A stretch of DNA of 64,000 nucleotides from Paramesorhizobium deserti (GTDB taxonomy: Bacteria; Pseudomonadota; Alphaproteobacteria; Rhizobiales; Rhizobiaceae): the NCBI RefSeq assembly GCF_001558695.1, contig NZ_LNTU01000023.1, positions 248,001 through 312,000 on the forward strand. Reading direction: 5' to 3'. The translations under genes were made by a program, and so were the position numbers. Position 1 is the stretch's first letter. Each line of letters begins with the position of its first letter. The notes below the pieces were generated by a model that was given only the letters and a program-made list of their open reading frames with translations, did not search any database and was not told where the DNA came from. Below, piece after piece: positions 43,331-52,167 of the stretch.

Positions 43331-44122
43331 CTACTCTGTGATGGCTATGGCTGAAATCTGGCGCCCGTAATCCGCTTCGCCGCGGTGGGTGGTGCGCCGA
43401 TAGGAAAAGAATTGTGCCTCGTCGGCATAGGTACATTGCATGAGGGCGCCGGTCTTCACGCCCGACGCCTCCAACCTGTCGATGATGAAGCTCCACAGGT
43501 CGAACATTTTGTAGTTTTCCTGGCGGGATGGGCTGAAATATCGCTCATAATCGGCATCTCGCGCGACGAACTCAGCGAAGAATTCCGGCCCCACCTCGTA
43601 ATTCTCCGGCCCGATCGTCGGTCCCAGCACGGCGACGATGCGGGAGCGGTCCGCCCCGAGCGCGATCATCGCCTCAACCGTATTTTCGAGAATGCCTGAG
43701 ATGGCGCCGCGCCAGCCCGCATGGGCCGAGCCGATGACGCGGGCCTCCTGATCTGCGAAGAGGACCGGCCCGCAATCGGCGCTGAGTGTGCCGAGCGCGA
43801 TGCCGGGCGTGTTGGTGACCATGGCGTCCGCCTTCGGCCTTTCGCCGGGGAAGGGGGCGGTGACGGTCACGACATCGGGCGAGTGCACCTGATGCACGGT
43901 CAGCAGATGTTCCGGCCTGACGCCGAGGCTCTGGGCCACCCTGCGGCGGTTTTCGGTGACGTTCTGCGGCTCGTCCCTGGAGCCGGCGCCGACATTGAGG
44001 CCGCGATAGATTCCTTCGGAAACGCCGCCCTGACGGGTGAAGAAGCCATGCACGATGCCCCGGCTGCGTCCGGCTTCGAGCAGCGGCGAGCGTATCGGGG
44101 CAGGGCGGTCAATGGTCAGCAT
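43331..44122 (-). CDS. pgeF: PgeF (YfiH/laccase-domain) family protein
   Basis: A 263-residue protein of the family shown to act on purine nucleosides and to correct mis-incorporated peptidoglycan residues. The zinc ligands and fold show in VHQVHSPDV, LSADCGPVLFAD, GSAHAGWRGAISGILENTV, and the C-terminal RRTTHRGEADYGRQIS. It is coupled closely to the M24-like gene and follows midA after 155 bp. Confidence 0.9.
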   Translation of the reverse strand: MLTIDRPAPIRSPLLEAGRSRGIVHGFFTRQGGVSEGIYRGLNVGAGSRDEPQNVTENRRRVAQSLGVRPEHLLTVHQVHSPDVVTVTAPFPGERPKADAMVTNTPGIALGTLSADCGPVLFADQEARVIGSAHAGWRGAISGILENTVEAMIALGADRSRIVAVLGPTIGPENYEVGPEFFAEFVARDADYERYFSPSRQENYKMFDLWSFIIDRLEASGVKTGALMQCTYADEAQFFSYRRTTHRGEADYGRQISAIAITE

Positions 44123-44276
44123 GGGCAGGGCTCCTCAAGGCGAGGGGATGGTGATGGAGGGGGGAAGGGAAGTCAATCGCTCCATTTTGGAAGCTGGATT
44201 CTGACGAAATCCGTGGACGGGTCTTTGCGTTCGCACAAGGCGGACACAGAGATATTACCCTCATTTTTGCGTGATT

Positions 44277-45368
44277 CTACTCCGACTCACGATCGAACGG
44301 AAAGATGCGGCTCTGCCGATCGCCGACACAGAGCACCTTGAAGAGCGTGCCCATCTGGTCGGGCCCGGCGAGGCGCTCGACATCATTCCTTATCTGCTCG
44401 CGAAAGACCTCGTCCTTGTCCGCTCCGAGCTGTCCGGCACGGTTGAGCAGCCCCATGGCGATCAGGAAATCGCCTTGCGTCATGGCGCCTGTCCGGCAGG
44501 AAAAAGCGCGTGCCGTCGCAGCCAGTGCCGCGAAATCGACATGGCTGGTGAGGTCCGCTTCGCCGGGTTTTTCGAACACGCCCTGGAATTCATGCTTCGA
44601 GATCGCCTGCAGCGTGTCGCCCAAGCCCGCTTCGAGATGGCCATAATCGATAAGGAGGGCGCCGCCGCGGCTGGCGGCGATGCGCTCGACGATCCGCTGC
44701 ATCAATGCGGTGCGGGCGGGGGCGACCTCGAAGATTGCGCCCTCCGGTGCCCGCGTGTGGCCATCAGGCAGAAGTGCCGTATCGATGGAGCCGGCGCCCG
44801 CGGTGAAGCATAGCTCTGCGTTCCTGGTCGTGACGAGGCGCTCGACGAAGCAGCCGTTTACCTTGACATACTGGCGGATCGGCAACGCGTCGAAGAGCTC
44901 GTTGGCGACGAGGATCAGCGGTCCTTCGGGAATATCTTCGATTTCCCGGTGCCATTCGATGGAAACGGGCTGGTTTTTCAGCTTTTCCCGCTGGATTTCA
45001 GCCAAGCGCGGACTGGTCTCGACCATGGTGATGCGAGCGGACCGCAGGAAATCCGGCGCAATCTGCCTGAGGGTGCGCAGCATATCGGCCATCAGCGTGC
45101 CGCGTCCGGGACCAATTTCGCAGAGCACCGCATCCTTCGGCTTGCCGAGCGCCTCCCAAGCGCCAGCGCACCAGACGCCGATTAATTCGCCAAACATCTG
45201 GCTCACCTCCGGCGCGGTGATGAAATCGCCTTCGCGCCCGAAAGGCTCGCGCGTCGTATAATAGCCCGCTTCTCGGTCGCCGAGGCATGCCGCCATATAT
45301 TCGGCGACGCTGATCGGCCCCGTCGTTTCGATCTGCCTGACGAGGCGCTGCTTCAGAGCTGTCGTCAT
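44277..45368 (-). CDS. SAM-dependent methyltransferase (MidA/NDUFAF7 family)
   Basis: A 363-residue DUF185 methyltransferase. The AdoMet motif I is [17 protein letters not shown] near residue 85, the family opening [19 protein letters not shown] is present, and the late [14 protein letters not shown] is the DYG motif. In mitochondria the homologue methylates an arginine of a complex I subunit; a similar role here is inference. ATG 45368 overlaps the lgt stop (ATGA), so the pair is translationally coupled. Confidence 0.93.
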   Translation of the reverse strand: MTTALKQRLVRQIETTGPISVAEYMAACLGDREAGYYTTREPFGREGDFITAPEVSQMFGELIGVWCAGAWEALGKPKDAVLCEIGPGRGTLMADMLRTLRQIAPDFLRSARITMVETSPRLAEIQREKLKNQPVSIEWHREIEDIPEGPLILVANELFDALPIRQYVKVNGCFVERLVTTRNAELCFTAGAGSIDTALLPDGHTRAPEGAIFEVAPARTALMQRIVERIAASRGGALLIDYGHLEAGLGDTLQAISKHEFQGVFEKPGEADLTSHVDFAALAATARAFSCRTGAMTQGDFLIAMGLLNRAGQLGADKDEVFREQIRNDVERLAGPDQMGTLFKVLCVGDRQSRIFPFDRESE

Positions 45369-46213
45369 GCGGAGGCGTGGCGCGCGGCACTCTTGGCCCG
45401 CAGCACGGCCCAGAGGCCGATCAGCACCATCGGCAGGGAAAGCACCATGCCCATGGTGAGCCAGCCGCCAAGGAGATAGCCGAGTTGCGGGTCCGGTTCG
45501 CGGAAGAATTCGACGATGATGCGGCAAAGGCCGTACCCGGCGACGAACGTGCCGCTGATATAGCCCGGCATCTTGAGCTTCAGCCCCTTATGGGTCAGCA
45601 GCCACAGCACGGCGAAAAGCACGAGCCCTTCCAGCGCCGCTTCGTATAACTGGCTGGGATGGCGTGGCACCGGTCCGCCATTCGGAAAATAGACCGCCCA
45701 GGGAACATCACTGACGCGGCCCCACAATTCGGAATTGATGAAATTGGCGATGCGTACCAGCCCGAGCCCGACGGGAACGCCCGCCGCGACCGTGTCAAAC
45801 ATGCTCCAGACACCGATGCCGCGCGAGCGGGCGAAGAGGAACATGGCGAGCGTGGTGCCGAGAATGCCGCCATGAAACGACATGCCGCCGTCCCATACGG
45901 CGGGAATTGCCAGCGGATTGGAGAGATAATAGCTGAAATTATAGAAGAGCACGTAGCCGATGCGCCCGCCCAGTACGACGCCGAGGGCGGCCCAGAGCAC
46001 GAAATCATCCAGCGCTTCCGGCTTCATCGGCGGCTGGTCGCCAGCCCAAAGCTGTGGCCTGGAGAGAAGGCGCTTGCCGTACCACCAGGCAAACAGGATG
46101 CCCACGACATAGCCGACGCCATACCAGTGCACCGCCAGCGGACCGATCGAGAAGATCACCGGATCGATATCGGGAAAGGCGAGAGCGGAAAGCGGCAGAA
46201 GCGGCTCGATCAT
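45365..46213 (-). CDS. lgt: Prolipoprotein diacylglyceryl transferase
   Basis: An inner-membrane enzyme that attaches diacylglycerol to the lipobox Cys of prolipoproteins. The 282 residues contain seven or so membrane segments; the family signatures are [11 protein letters not shown] near residue 105, [19 protein letters not shown] near 150, and [14 protein letters not shown]. It starts the leftward operon and is divergent from ubiK across a repeat-containing spacer. Confidence 0.96.
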   Translation of the reverse strand: MIEPLLPLSALAFPDIDPVIFSIGPLAVHWYGVGYVVGILFAWWYGKRLLSRPQLWAGDQPPMKPEALDDFVLWAALGVVLGGRIGYVLFYNFSYYLSNPLAIPAVWDGGMSFHGGILGTTLAMFLFARSRGIGVWSMFDTVAAGVPVGLGLVRIANFINSELWGRVSDVPWAVYFPNGGPVPRHPSQLYEAALEGLVLFAVLWLLTHKGLKLKMPGYISGTFVAGYGLCRIIVEFFREPDPQLGYLLGGWLTMGMVLSLPMVLIGLWAVLRAKSAARHASA

Positions 46214-46262
46214 GGGGTTCTCCGAGAATTGGGCGGACCATGCAAGACGATCCCGCGCCGGT

Positions 46263-46398
46263 CAAGCATTGTGCCCTGACCTACAGCATCGGCCTGAAAA
46301 TCGGAATCGATTTTCAGAAAGCCTGATGCGTAGATTCAATAACGTCCAGCGTCCTTTGTGCGTCCTAACGGACGCACGGCGCTGTAGGGTCAGAACCT
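46263..46398. repeat. Dispersed rhizobial palindromic repeat between lgt and ubiK
   Basis: CCTGAAAATC, GGAATC and GATTTTCAG form one hairpin (46290-46320), and AGCGTCCTTTGTGCGTCC with GGACGCACGGCGCT forms another (46348-46384). The pattern is one I associate with short repeats scattered through rhizobial intergenic regions. No promoter elements could be separated from it. Confidence 0.55.
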
Positions 46399-46486
46399 AT
46401 CGAATTCACTACGATTTCAATCCGGTGCTTGCATCGCATATTATGGAAGCTTATCTGAAAGAAAGCGCTCAACAGAGGTGACTGCC

Positions 46487-46807
46487 ATGACCAGCGGAAC
46501 GAACCGGGTCCTCGACGAACTCGCCAAGCTTGTGACCGACGCGGCTGGAGCGGCCCAGGGCGTGCGGCGCGAGGTGGAGACTGCCATGCGGGCGCAGGTG
46601 GAGCGGATCCTCAATTCCATGGATGTCGTGCAACGCGAGGATTTCGAGGCTGTGCGCGAAATGGCGGCCAGAGCGCGCACTGAAAACAGCGCGCTCATTG
46701 AGCGGATCGAAGCACTCGAGGCGCGTCTTGCGAAATTCGAGGGACAATCCGCCCCCAAAACCGCGAAATCGTCCGCTGCTTCGACGAAATCCAGAAATAA
46801 TTCGTAA
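46487..46807 (+). CDS. ubiK: UbiK/BMFP family accessory protein
   Basis: A 106-residue protein with a predicted coiled coil near residues 45-85 (VVQREDFEAVREMAARARTE, then IERIEALEARLAK). Such BMFP/YqiC proteins trimerise and associate with membranes and assist ubiquinone synthesis in enterobacteria. The Ser/Ala/Lys-rich tail is disordered. ATG 46487 has AGAGG about 8 nt upstream; GTG 46478 is an alternative. Divergent from lgt. Confidence 0.85.
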   Translation: MTSGTNRVLDELAKLVTDAAGAAQGVRREVETAMRAQVERILNSMDVVQREDFEAVREMAARARTENSALIERIEALEARLAKFEGQSAPKTAKSSAASTKSRNNS

Positions 46808-47148
46808 AAAATTTATCAACAGGCTCGAGCAGGCAAAAACCCTTGTCTTAGAGTCGGTTACGGGTGCCGCGCGGCTTCGCGCGGCAGGCTCTGTCCACAT
46901 GCTTTCACGCCTCTTTTCCGAAAAGGGGCTAGCGCTCTGACTCAGCATCAATAGACTGAAAACACTACATGATTCGAAGCTGAGTCATGCGGTGACGGCA
47001 CAAGGGGTTTTAGCGGGTTCAAGTGCCTACAGCCGTTCTCCAGTATCAGTATGTGTTTGCGTCCTTTCAGGCGGGCGTTTGGTGCGCTCGGTCCAAGATT
47101 TCGAGTATGACCTTTTTATGAAGGTCTGCTCCAGAACAGGAAATGGTC
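46808..47148. other. Structured intergenic region between ubiK and YbjN-like gene
   Basis: It holds a perfect hairpin, TGCCGCGCG with CGCGCGGCA (46865-46886), a second long-range inverted pair TGACTCAGC/GCTGAGTCA (46938-46946 and 46979-46987), and GACCTT with AAGGTC just before the next gene. None has a T-run typical of a terminator. It could contain a small RNA, but no promoter was clear. Confidence 0.4.
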
Positions 47149-47649
47149 ATGAGCCTTCTTGAGCTTGAAATCGCTCGCGATGCGCATCCGGTGGATGTGA
47201 TCGAACAGGTCGCAAATTCAAACGACTGGTCGTTCGAGCGTACAGGCGATGATGAAATTGCCATGTCGGTGGCTGGGTTGTGGACGGATTATCATGTCTC
47301 CTTCTCGTGGATGGAGGATTTCGAGGCGCTTCACTTGGCTTGCGCGTTCGACATCAAGGTGAGCGAGGCGCGCGTCAACGAGGTGCTGCGGCTTCTCTCG
47401 CTCATCAACGAACAGTTGTTGATGGGACATTTCGACCTCTGGCAGCAGGAGGGTGCGATCATGTTCCGCCAGTCGCTGTTGCTCGCCGGCGGCGCGGAGC
47501 CGACGAGCCGCCAGGTGGAAGTGCTCCTGGCGAGCGCGCTCGATGCCTGCGAATGCTATTTCCAGGCGTTCCAGTTCGTCGTGTGGTCCGGCATTTCGGC
47601 GCGCGAGGCGCTGGACAGCGTGCTGTTCGAAACGGTTGGGCATGCTTGA
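47149..47649 (+). CDS. YbjN domain-containing protein
   Basis: A 166-residue protein of the YbjN family (type III secretion chaperone-like fold, of unclear function). The WTDYHVSFSWMEDFEALHLA stretch and CAFDIKV, then RVNEVLRLLSLINEQLLMGHFDLW, are characteristic. AGGAA lies 6 nt before ATG 47149; the in-frame ATG 47143 is possible. CsaA follows 8 bp after its stop, so they are probably cotranscribed. Confidence 0.82.
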   Translation: MSLLELEIARDAHPVDVIEQVANSNDWSFERTGDDEIAMSVAGLWTDYHVSFSWMEDFEALHLACAFDIKVSEARVNEVLRLLSLINEQLLMGHFDLWQQEGAIMFRQSLLLAGGAEPTSRQVEVLLASALDACECYFQAFQFVVWSGISAREALDSVLFETVGHA

Positions 47650-47657
47650 GGTGAGGA

Positions 47658-48005
47658 ATGAGCGGGCCTGATTTGATCAGCTGGGACGATTTCGAGAAAG
47701 TGGACATACGCTGCGGCACGATCATCGAGGCGGCGTCCTTTCCGGAAGCGCGCAAGCCCGCGATCAAGCTGAAGATCGATTTCGGCGGGGCCATCGGGGT
47801 CAAAAAGTCTTCGGCCCAGATCACCAAGCACTATACGCCCGAACAGCTGGTGGGCTGTCAGGTGCTGGCGGTGGTCAATTTTCCGCCGCGCCAGATCGGC
47901 CCGTTCATGTCGGAAGTGCTGACGCTCGGCCTGCCGGACGAGGAAGGCGCCGTCGTGCTCGCTTCCGTCGACAAGCCGGTCCCGAACGGCGGTAAGCTGT
48001 TTTGA
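47658..48005 (+). CDS. csaA: tRNA-binding-domain protein CsaA
   Basis: A 115-residue single-domain protein of the CsaA/EMAP-type tRNA-binding fold, a dimeric chaperone-like protein. [39 protein letters not shown] and [14 protein letters not shown] are family landmarks. The stop codon opens a heptad element that separates it from the convergent histidine kinase gene. Confidence 0.92.
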   Translation: MSGPDLISWDDFEKVDIRCGTIIEAASFPEARKPAIKLKIDFGGAIGVKKSSAQITKHYTPEQLVGCQVLAVVNFPPRQIGPFMSEVLTLGLPDEEGAVVLASVDKPVPNGGKLF

Positions 48006-48083
48006 GTGAATAGCGAATAGAAAGATTCGCTATTGTTCGGCTGTATCGCCACGTACAACCATTCACCATTCACCATTCACTCA
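48003..48083. repeat. Heptad inverted-repeat element, copy 6 (csaA and histidine kinase)
   Basis: TGAGTGAATAGCGAATAG on the left pairs with GCTATT and CCATTCACCATTCACCATTC and TCA on the right. Both convergent genes end inside it. Confidence 0.85.
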
Positions 48084-49421
48084 CGCCGGTATCCTGATCA
48101 TCGCACGCAGGCCGCCCAGCGGGCTGTCGTGGAGCGTGATGTCGCCGCCATGGCTGCGGGCGATGTCGCGGGCGATCGCGAGCCCGAGGCCGGTGCCGCC
48201 TGCGTCCTGATTGCGCGCCTCGTCGAGCCGGACGAACGGCTTGAACACATCCTCGCGTTTTTCGGCGGGAATGCCGCTGCCATCATCGTCGATGGTGATG
48301 GTCAGTCCGCTATCGCTGTGGGTCGCGGCCACCTCGACCGTCTGTGCATGACGGAAGGCATTGGCGACCAGGTTGCTGATCAGGCGCGCGAAGGCATTGG
48401 GGCGGACCTGGACGACGGGGTCGCCTTCTATCCTTGACGTCAGATCGCGCTGGCGCAGCTTCGCCTCTTCGCCGAGCTTGGCGAAGAAACGGACGAGATC
48501 GAACGTACCTTGTTCCTCCGACGCTTCGCCACGGGCAAAGGCCAGATAGCCTTCGAGCATCGTCTGCATGTCGGCGATGTCCTGGTTGAGCGGCTCGGCG
48601 TCGATCTTGGAGCCGGCGAGCGCCAGCTGCAGCTTGAAGCGGGTTAATATGGTGCGCAGATCGTGGCTGACGCCGCTCAGCATGGCCGTGCGCTGCTCGA
48701 TCTGGCGCTCGATGCGCTCGCGCATCTGGATGAAGGCCAGGCCGGCGCGGCGAACTTCCTCGGCGCCGCGCGGGCGGAAGCCTTCCGGCATCGGCTGTCC
48801 CTTGCCGAAGCCCTCGGCCGCCTGGGCGAGCTGCTGGATCGGCCTGATCTGATTGCGCAGGAAAAGAATGGCGATGGTGAGCAGCACCAGCGCGGTTCCG
48901 ACCATCCATGTCAGGAAAATCAGCGTGTTGGAGGCATAGGCCTGGCTGCGCCGGGCAAAGACGCGTAGCACCTTGTCCTCGAGCTGAATACGGATCTCGA
49001 TCAGATCGGAATCGCCGACGGTGTCGACCCAGAACGGACGGTTGATCTGGCGTGTGATCTCCTCGCTCAGGAAATAGTCGAGAATTGAGAAGAACGGCTT
49101 GGGGCCGGGTGGGGGCAGGGGATCCGGCGGCAGGATGGAGATGTTGAGCGCCAGGCGCTGCTGGGCGATGCGGACGATATTCTCATATCCGGGATCCTGC
49201 GGGTAAGTCTCGATGATATCGATGATGGCGGAGATATCCCGCACGACCGCGGTCGAAAGCCGCTCGGTCACCATCTGCCAGTGACGTTCCATGAAGACGA
49301 AGGCGATGACCGACTGCAACAGCACCATCGGCGCGATGATGATGATCAGCGAGCGGGCATAAAGCCGCTTCGGCATCTTGCGCGCCAGCCATCTGGCGAA
49401 TTGCGTCCAGAGCGATTTCAT
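48081..49421 (-). CDS. EnvZ-like sensor histidine kinase
   Basis: A 446-residue membrane sensor. TM1 is near residues 24-44, a periplasmic domain follows, TM2 is near 167-188, then HAMP (RNQIRPIQQLAQAAEGFGKG). The phospho-acceptor His is in GVSHDLRTILTRFK near residue 252; the ATPase domain has N-box NLVANAFRHA, DDDGSGIPAE and GTGLGLAIARD. It is downstream of the OmpR-type regulator and is its likely partner. The stop is set in a heptad repeat. Confidence 0.93.
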   Translation of the reverse strand: MKSLWTQFARWLARKMPKRLYARSLIIIIAPMVLLQSVIAFVFMERHWQMVTERLSTAVVRDISAIIDIIETYPQDPGYENIVRIAQQRLALNISILPPDPLPPPGPKPFFSILDYFLSEEITRQINRPFWVDTVGDSDLIEIRIQLEDKVLRVFARRSQAYASNTLIFLTWMVGTALVLLTIAILFLRNQIRPIQQLAQAAEGFGKGQPMPEGFRPRGAEEVRRAGLAFIQMRERIERQIEQRTAMLSGVSHDLRTILTRFKLQLALAGSKIDAEPLNQDIADMQTMLEGYLAFARGEASEEQGTFDLVRFFAKLGEEAKLRQRDLTSRIEGDPVVQVRPNAFARLISNLVANAFRHAQTVEVAATHSDSGLTITIDDDGSGIPAEKREDVFKPFVRLDEARNQDAGGTGLGLAIARDIARSHGGDITLHDSPLGGLRAMIRIPA

Positions 49422-49506
49422 CTTTTCAGATTAAGACTCCGGTTGACGTCACACGCCAAGTCTATTCGGGGCTTGCCGTAGGAATTTCCGGCGGTTCTAT
49501 GTGACG

Positions 49507-50235
49507 TCATTCGATACTGAGCTTGTATCCGATGCCGCGCACGGTCTGAAGCCAGACCGGATTGGCCGGATCCTGCTCGATCTTGCGGCGCAGCCGGTTG
49601 ATCTGCACGTCGATGGTGCGCTCGCCTACCTCGCCTTCCTGCCCTGTCAGTTCATGGCGCGGCACCGTCTCGCCCGCCCGTGCCGCGAAGATGGCCATGA
49701 TATCCTGCTCGCGATCCGTCAGCTTGATGTTCTCGCCCGCCTTCTTCAGCTCCTTGCGGGGAATGAAGAAGGTGTAGGGGCCGAACACTACCTGCTCGAT
49801 CTTCGGCTGTTGCGGCGGCGCGCCGCGGCGCAGGATATTGTTGATGCGCAGGATCAGTTCGCGCGGGTCGAAGGGTTTCGGCAGGTAATCGTCGGCGCCG
49901 GCTTCCAGCCCGTCGATCCGGTTGTCGGTTTCCGACAGGGCGGTCAGCATCAGGATGGGCACGTCCTTCTGCTCGCGCAGCGATTTCGTCAGCGACACGC
50001 CACTTTCTCCGGGCATCATGATATCGACGATCAGCAGATCGAAATCGATGCCCTCCAGCTTGCGCCGGGCTTCCGCGGCATTGGCCGCCACGGTCACGCG
50101 GAAGCCGCTGCCGGTCAGATATTGCGACAGAAGGCTGCGGATGCGAGTATCGTCATCAACAACGAGAAGATGCGGTGCGTCGTCAGAAACCGGTTTTTCC
50201 TCGATGACCATATCGGCATCCCTTCTCTTCATCAT
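49507..50235 (-). CDS. OmpR-family response regulator (PetR-like)
   Basis: A 242-residue regulator with a receiver domain: acidic pair near D28, phospho-acceptor D71 in LLIVDIMMPGE, Thr in LTALSE, and Lys in LPKPFDPREL. The C-terminal winged helix follows (LTDREQDIMAIFAARAGETV, then RTIDVQINRLRRKIEQDP). Together with the MarR-type gene above it, the order resembles petP-petR of purple bacteria, which regulate the bc1 genes; the symbol is not assigned because the evidence is only order and family. Confidence 0.93.
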   Translation of the reverse strand: MMKRRDADMVIEEKPVSDDAPHLLVVDDDTRIRSLLSQYLTGSGFRVTVAANAAEARRKLEGIDFDLLIVDIMMPGESGVSLTKSLREQKDVPILMLTALSETDNRIDGLEAGADDYLPKPFDPRELILRINNILRRGAPPQQPKIEQVVFGPYTFFIPRKELKKAGENIKLTDREQDIMAIFAARAGETVPRHELTGQEGEVGERTIDVQINRLRRKIEQDPANPVWLQTVRGIGYKLSIE

Positions 50236-50257
50236 ATGACTATCACCTGTCTTGATT

Positions 50258-50761
50258 CTAACCTGCTGCGGGCAAACTGTCGATCTGCGCGCGCTGATCT
50301 GGGTTGACCATGGCTTTCAGGAAATGCTCGATCGCCGCACGATTTTCGGGGCCGCTTTCCTCCAGTGCCCGGGCGATACGACCGGACTGTGGCAGGGCGA
50401 GGGCAAGTGCGAGCTCACGCCCCTTGGCCGTGGGGTAAAGTTCCCTCTGGCGACGGTCACGCGGCCCCGTCACCTGCACGACATGCTCGGTATCGATCAG
50501 CTGCTTGAGGACACGCGCGAGGCTTTGCTTGGTGATCTTCAGCACGTCCAGAAGCTCGGCGACCGTCATGCCCGGCTTGCGGTTGATGAAATAGAGAACG
50601 CGGTGGTGCGCGCGCCCGAAGCCGATCTTCTCCAGGATCAGATCCGGATCGGCGGTGAAGTCCCGATAGGCAAAGAACAGGAGCTCGATGATGTTCAGAT
50701 CGGGGGCGTCCTCATTGGAGAGGGCCTTGGTAATTAGGGGGGCATCCTTGGTGCGCTTCAC
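50258..50761 (-). CDS. MarR-family transcriptional regulator (PetP-like)
   Basis: A 167-residue winged-helix regulator. The DNA-binding part shows FGRAHHRVLYFINRKPGMTV, then ELLDVLKITKQSLARVLKQL and the wing DRRQRELYPTAKG. The GTG start has GGAG 8 nt upstream. A 29-bp palindrome at 50785-50813 lies directly before the gene and is a likely autoregulatory operator. It is the first of three genes (MarR, OmpR-type, kinase). Confidence 0.9.
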   Translation of the reverse strand: MKRTKDAPLITKALSNEDAPDLNIIELLFFAYRDFTADPDLILEKIGFGRAHHRVLYFINRKPGMTVAELLDVLKITKQSLARVLKQLIDTEHVVQVTGPRDRRQRELYPTAKGRELALALALPQSGRIARALEESGPENRAAIEHFLKAMVNPDQRAQIDSLPAAG

Positions 50762-50784
50762 TTTTCGGGCTCCGGTATGACGAA

Positions 50785-50813
50785 AAAATATGTCAGCCTT
50801 GTTGACTTATTTT
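50785..50813. promoter_or_regulatory. Probable MarR operator
   Basis: AAAATATGTCA and TGACTTATTTT are 11-bp arms (one mismatch) around GCCTTGT, 24 bp before the marR-like start codon. The remaining part of the 307-bp gap holds the ilvE upstream region and repeats. Confidence 0.65.
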
Positions 50814-50936
50814 CGGGGTGCTGATAATTTTTGCCAAGCTGTTGGTCAGATTTTGAATGAAACATAAAGTCAGTACGGCTCTTCAAGACATAATCCCTCT
50901 CTGAATTGCGTATATAATCATTTTTGCCCAATAGTC

Positions 50937-51040
50937 TGCCGTCCGGTATAACCGGGAACGGACGGTATCGCAGAAGACCCGGAAAATTTTTAAGCCGCAT
51001 GATCTTCTCGGAAAAGCCTGCAGCTTTTCCCGATCATGCT
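50937..51040. repeat. Palindromes in the ilvE upstream region
   Basis: CCGTCCG with CGGACGG (50938-50974 region) forms one hairpin, and GCATGATC, GGAAAAGC, then GCTTTTCC and GATCATGC (50998-51040) a second, longer one. The GCATGATC and GATCATGC ends are common in small dispersed repeats of rhizobia and brucellae. The second lies 29 bp before the ilvE start and would be in its 5' leader. Confidence 0.6.
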
Positions 51041-51068
51041 CAGGGAATGAAAACGCCTGGAGGTTAAC

Positions 51069-51959
51069 ATGGCATCCGTTCCGTTCGATCAGCTTGAGGG
51101 TTACATCTGGATGAATGGCGAATTCGTTCGCTGGACGGATGCGAAGGTGCATGTGTTGACCCATGGTCTGCACTATGCCAGTGCCGTGTTCGAGGGCGAA
51201 CGCGCCTATGGCGGCGAAATCTTCAAGCTCAACGAGCATACCGAGCGCCTGCACGAATCCGCTCGTATTCTCGGCTTCGATATTCCCTATTCCGTCGCGG
51301 AGATCAACGAAGCTTGCCGCGAGCTCCTGGCCAAGCAGGGCTTCCAGGACGCCTATGTGCGCCCGATCGCCTGGCGCGGCAGCGAATCCATGGGGGTTTC
51401 GGCCCAGAACAACCGCATCAACGTCGCCATAGCCATCTGGCAGTGGCCGAGCTATTTCGACCCGGCGCAGAAGTTGAAGGGCATCCGTCTCGATATCGCC
51501 GAATATCGCCGTCCTGATCCGAGGACTGCGCCGTCGAAGTCGAAGGCGGCCGGTCTCTACATGATCTGCACGATCTCCAAGCATGCGGCGGAAGCCAAGG
51601 GCTATGCGGATGCGATGATGCTCGACTGGCGCGGCCAGGTGGCCGAGGCGACCGGCGCCAACATCTTCTTTGTCAAGGACGGCGTCATCCACACGCCGAA
51701 AGCCGATTGCTTCCTCGACGGCATTACGCGCCGCACGGTCATCGATCTGGCGAAGCGCCGCGGCTATGAAGTGGTGGAGCGCGCCATCATGCCGGAAGAA
51801 CTGGATAGCTTCGAGCAGTGCTTCCTTACGGGTACCGCGGCAGAAGTCACCCCGGTGGCTGAGATCGGACCACATCGCTTTACTGTCGGTGAAATCGTTA
51901 CAAATCTGATGCACGATTACATGGCTGAAGTTCAGCCAAAACGGGCAGCAGCGGAATAA
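51069..51959 (+). CDS. ilvE: Branched-chain amino-acid aminotransferase
   Basis: Transaminates leucine, isoleucine and valine with 2-oxoglutarate. The 296-residue length matches. The fold-type IV PLP enzyme has the Lys in PSKSKAAGLYMICTI near residue 157, THGLHYASAVFEGERAYGG near the start, and EATGANIFFVKDGVIHTP and GTAAEVTPV, which fit branched-chain specificity. GGAGG lies before the ATG. A terminator follows at 52040-52070. Divergent from the MarR gene. Confidence 0.95.
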   Translation: MASVPFDQLEGYIWMNGEFVRWTDAKVHVLTHGLHYASAVFEGERAYGGEIFKLNEHTERLHESARILGFDIPYSVAEINEACRELLAKQGFQDAYVRPIAWRGSESMGVSAQNNRINVAIAIWQWPSYFDPAQKLKGIRLDIAEYRRPDPRTAPSKSKAAGLYMICTISKHAAEAKGYADAMMLDWRGQVAEATGANIFFVKDGVIHTPKADCFLDGITRRTVIDLAKRRGYEVVERAIMPEELDSFEQCFLTGTAAEVTPVAEIGPHRFTVGEIVTNLMHDYMAEVQPKRAAAE

Positions 51960-52039
51960 ACTCCTAATATTACGCATTTCCGGATGTAAGACCGGTTTCC
52001 ACTTTTGCTGGAAATGCTCTGTTAAGTTTTAAACAAGAA

Positions 52040-52070
52040 ATGCGGCGGTTTTCGCCGCATTTTTCTTTTT
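52040..52070 (+). terminator. Rho-independent terminator after ilvE
   Basis: ATGCGGCG, loop GTTTT and CGCCGCAT, then a run of T with one C. Confidence 0.85.
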
Positions 52071-52167
52071 GATCGGTGATCCTGTTTGACTTTAGCGGTA
52101 AACCGTCCAACATCACCTTGCCGGAGGATTCTGCTTTGGCGAGAAACACTTTGACGGGGTGACAATT

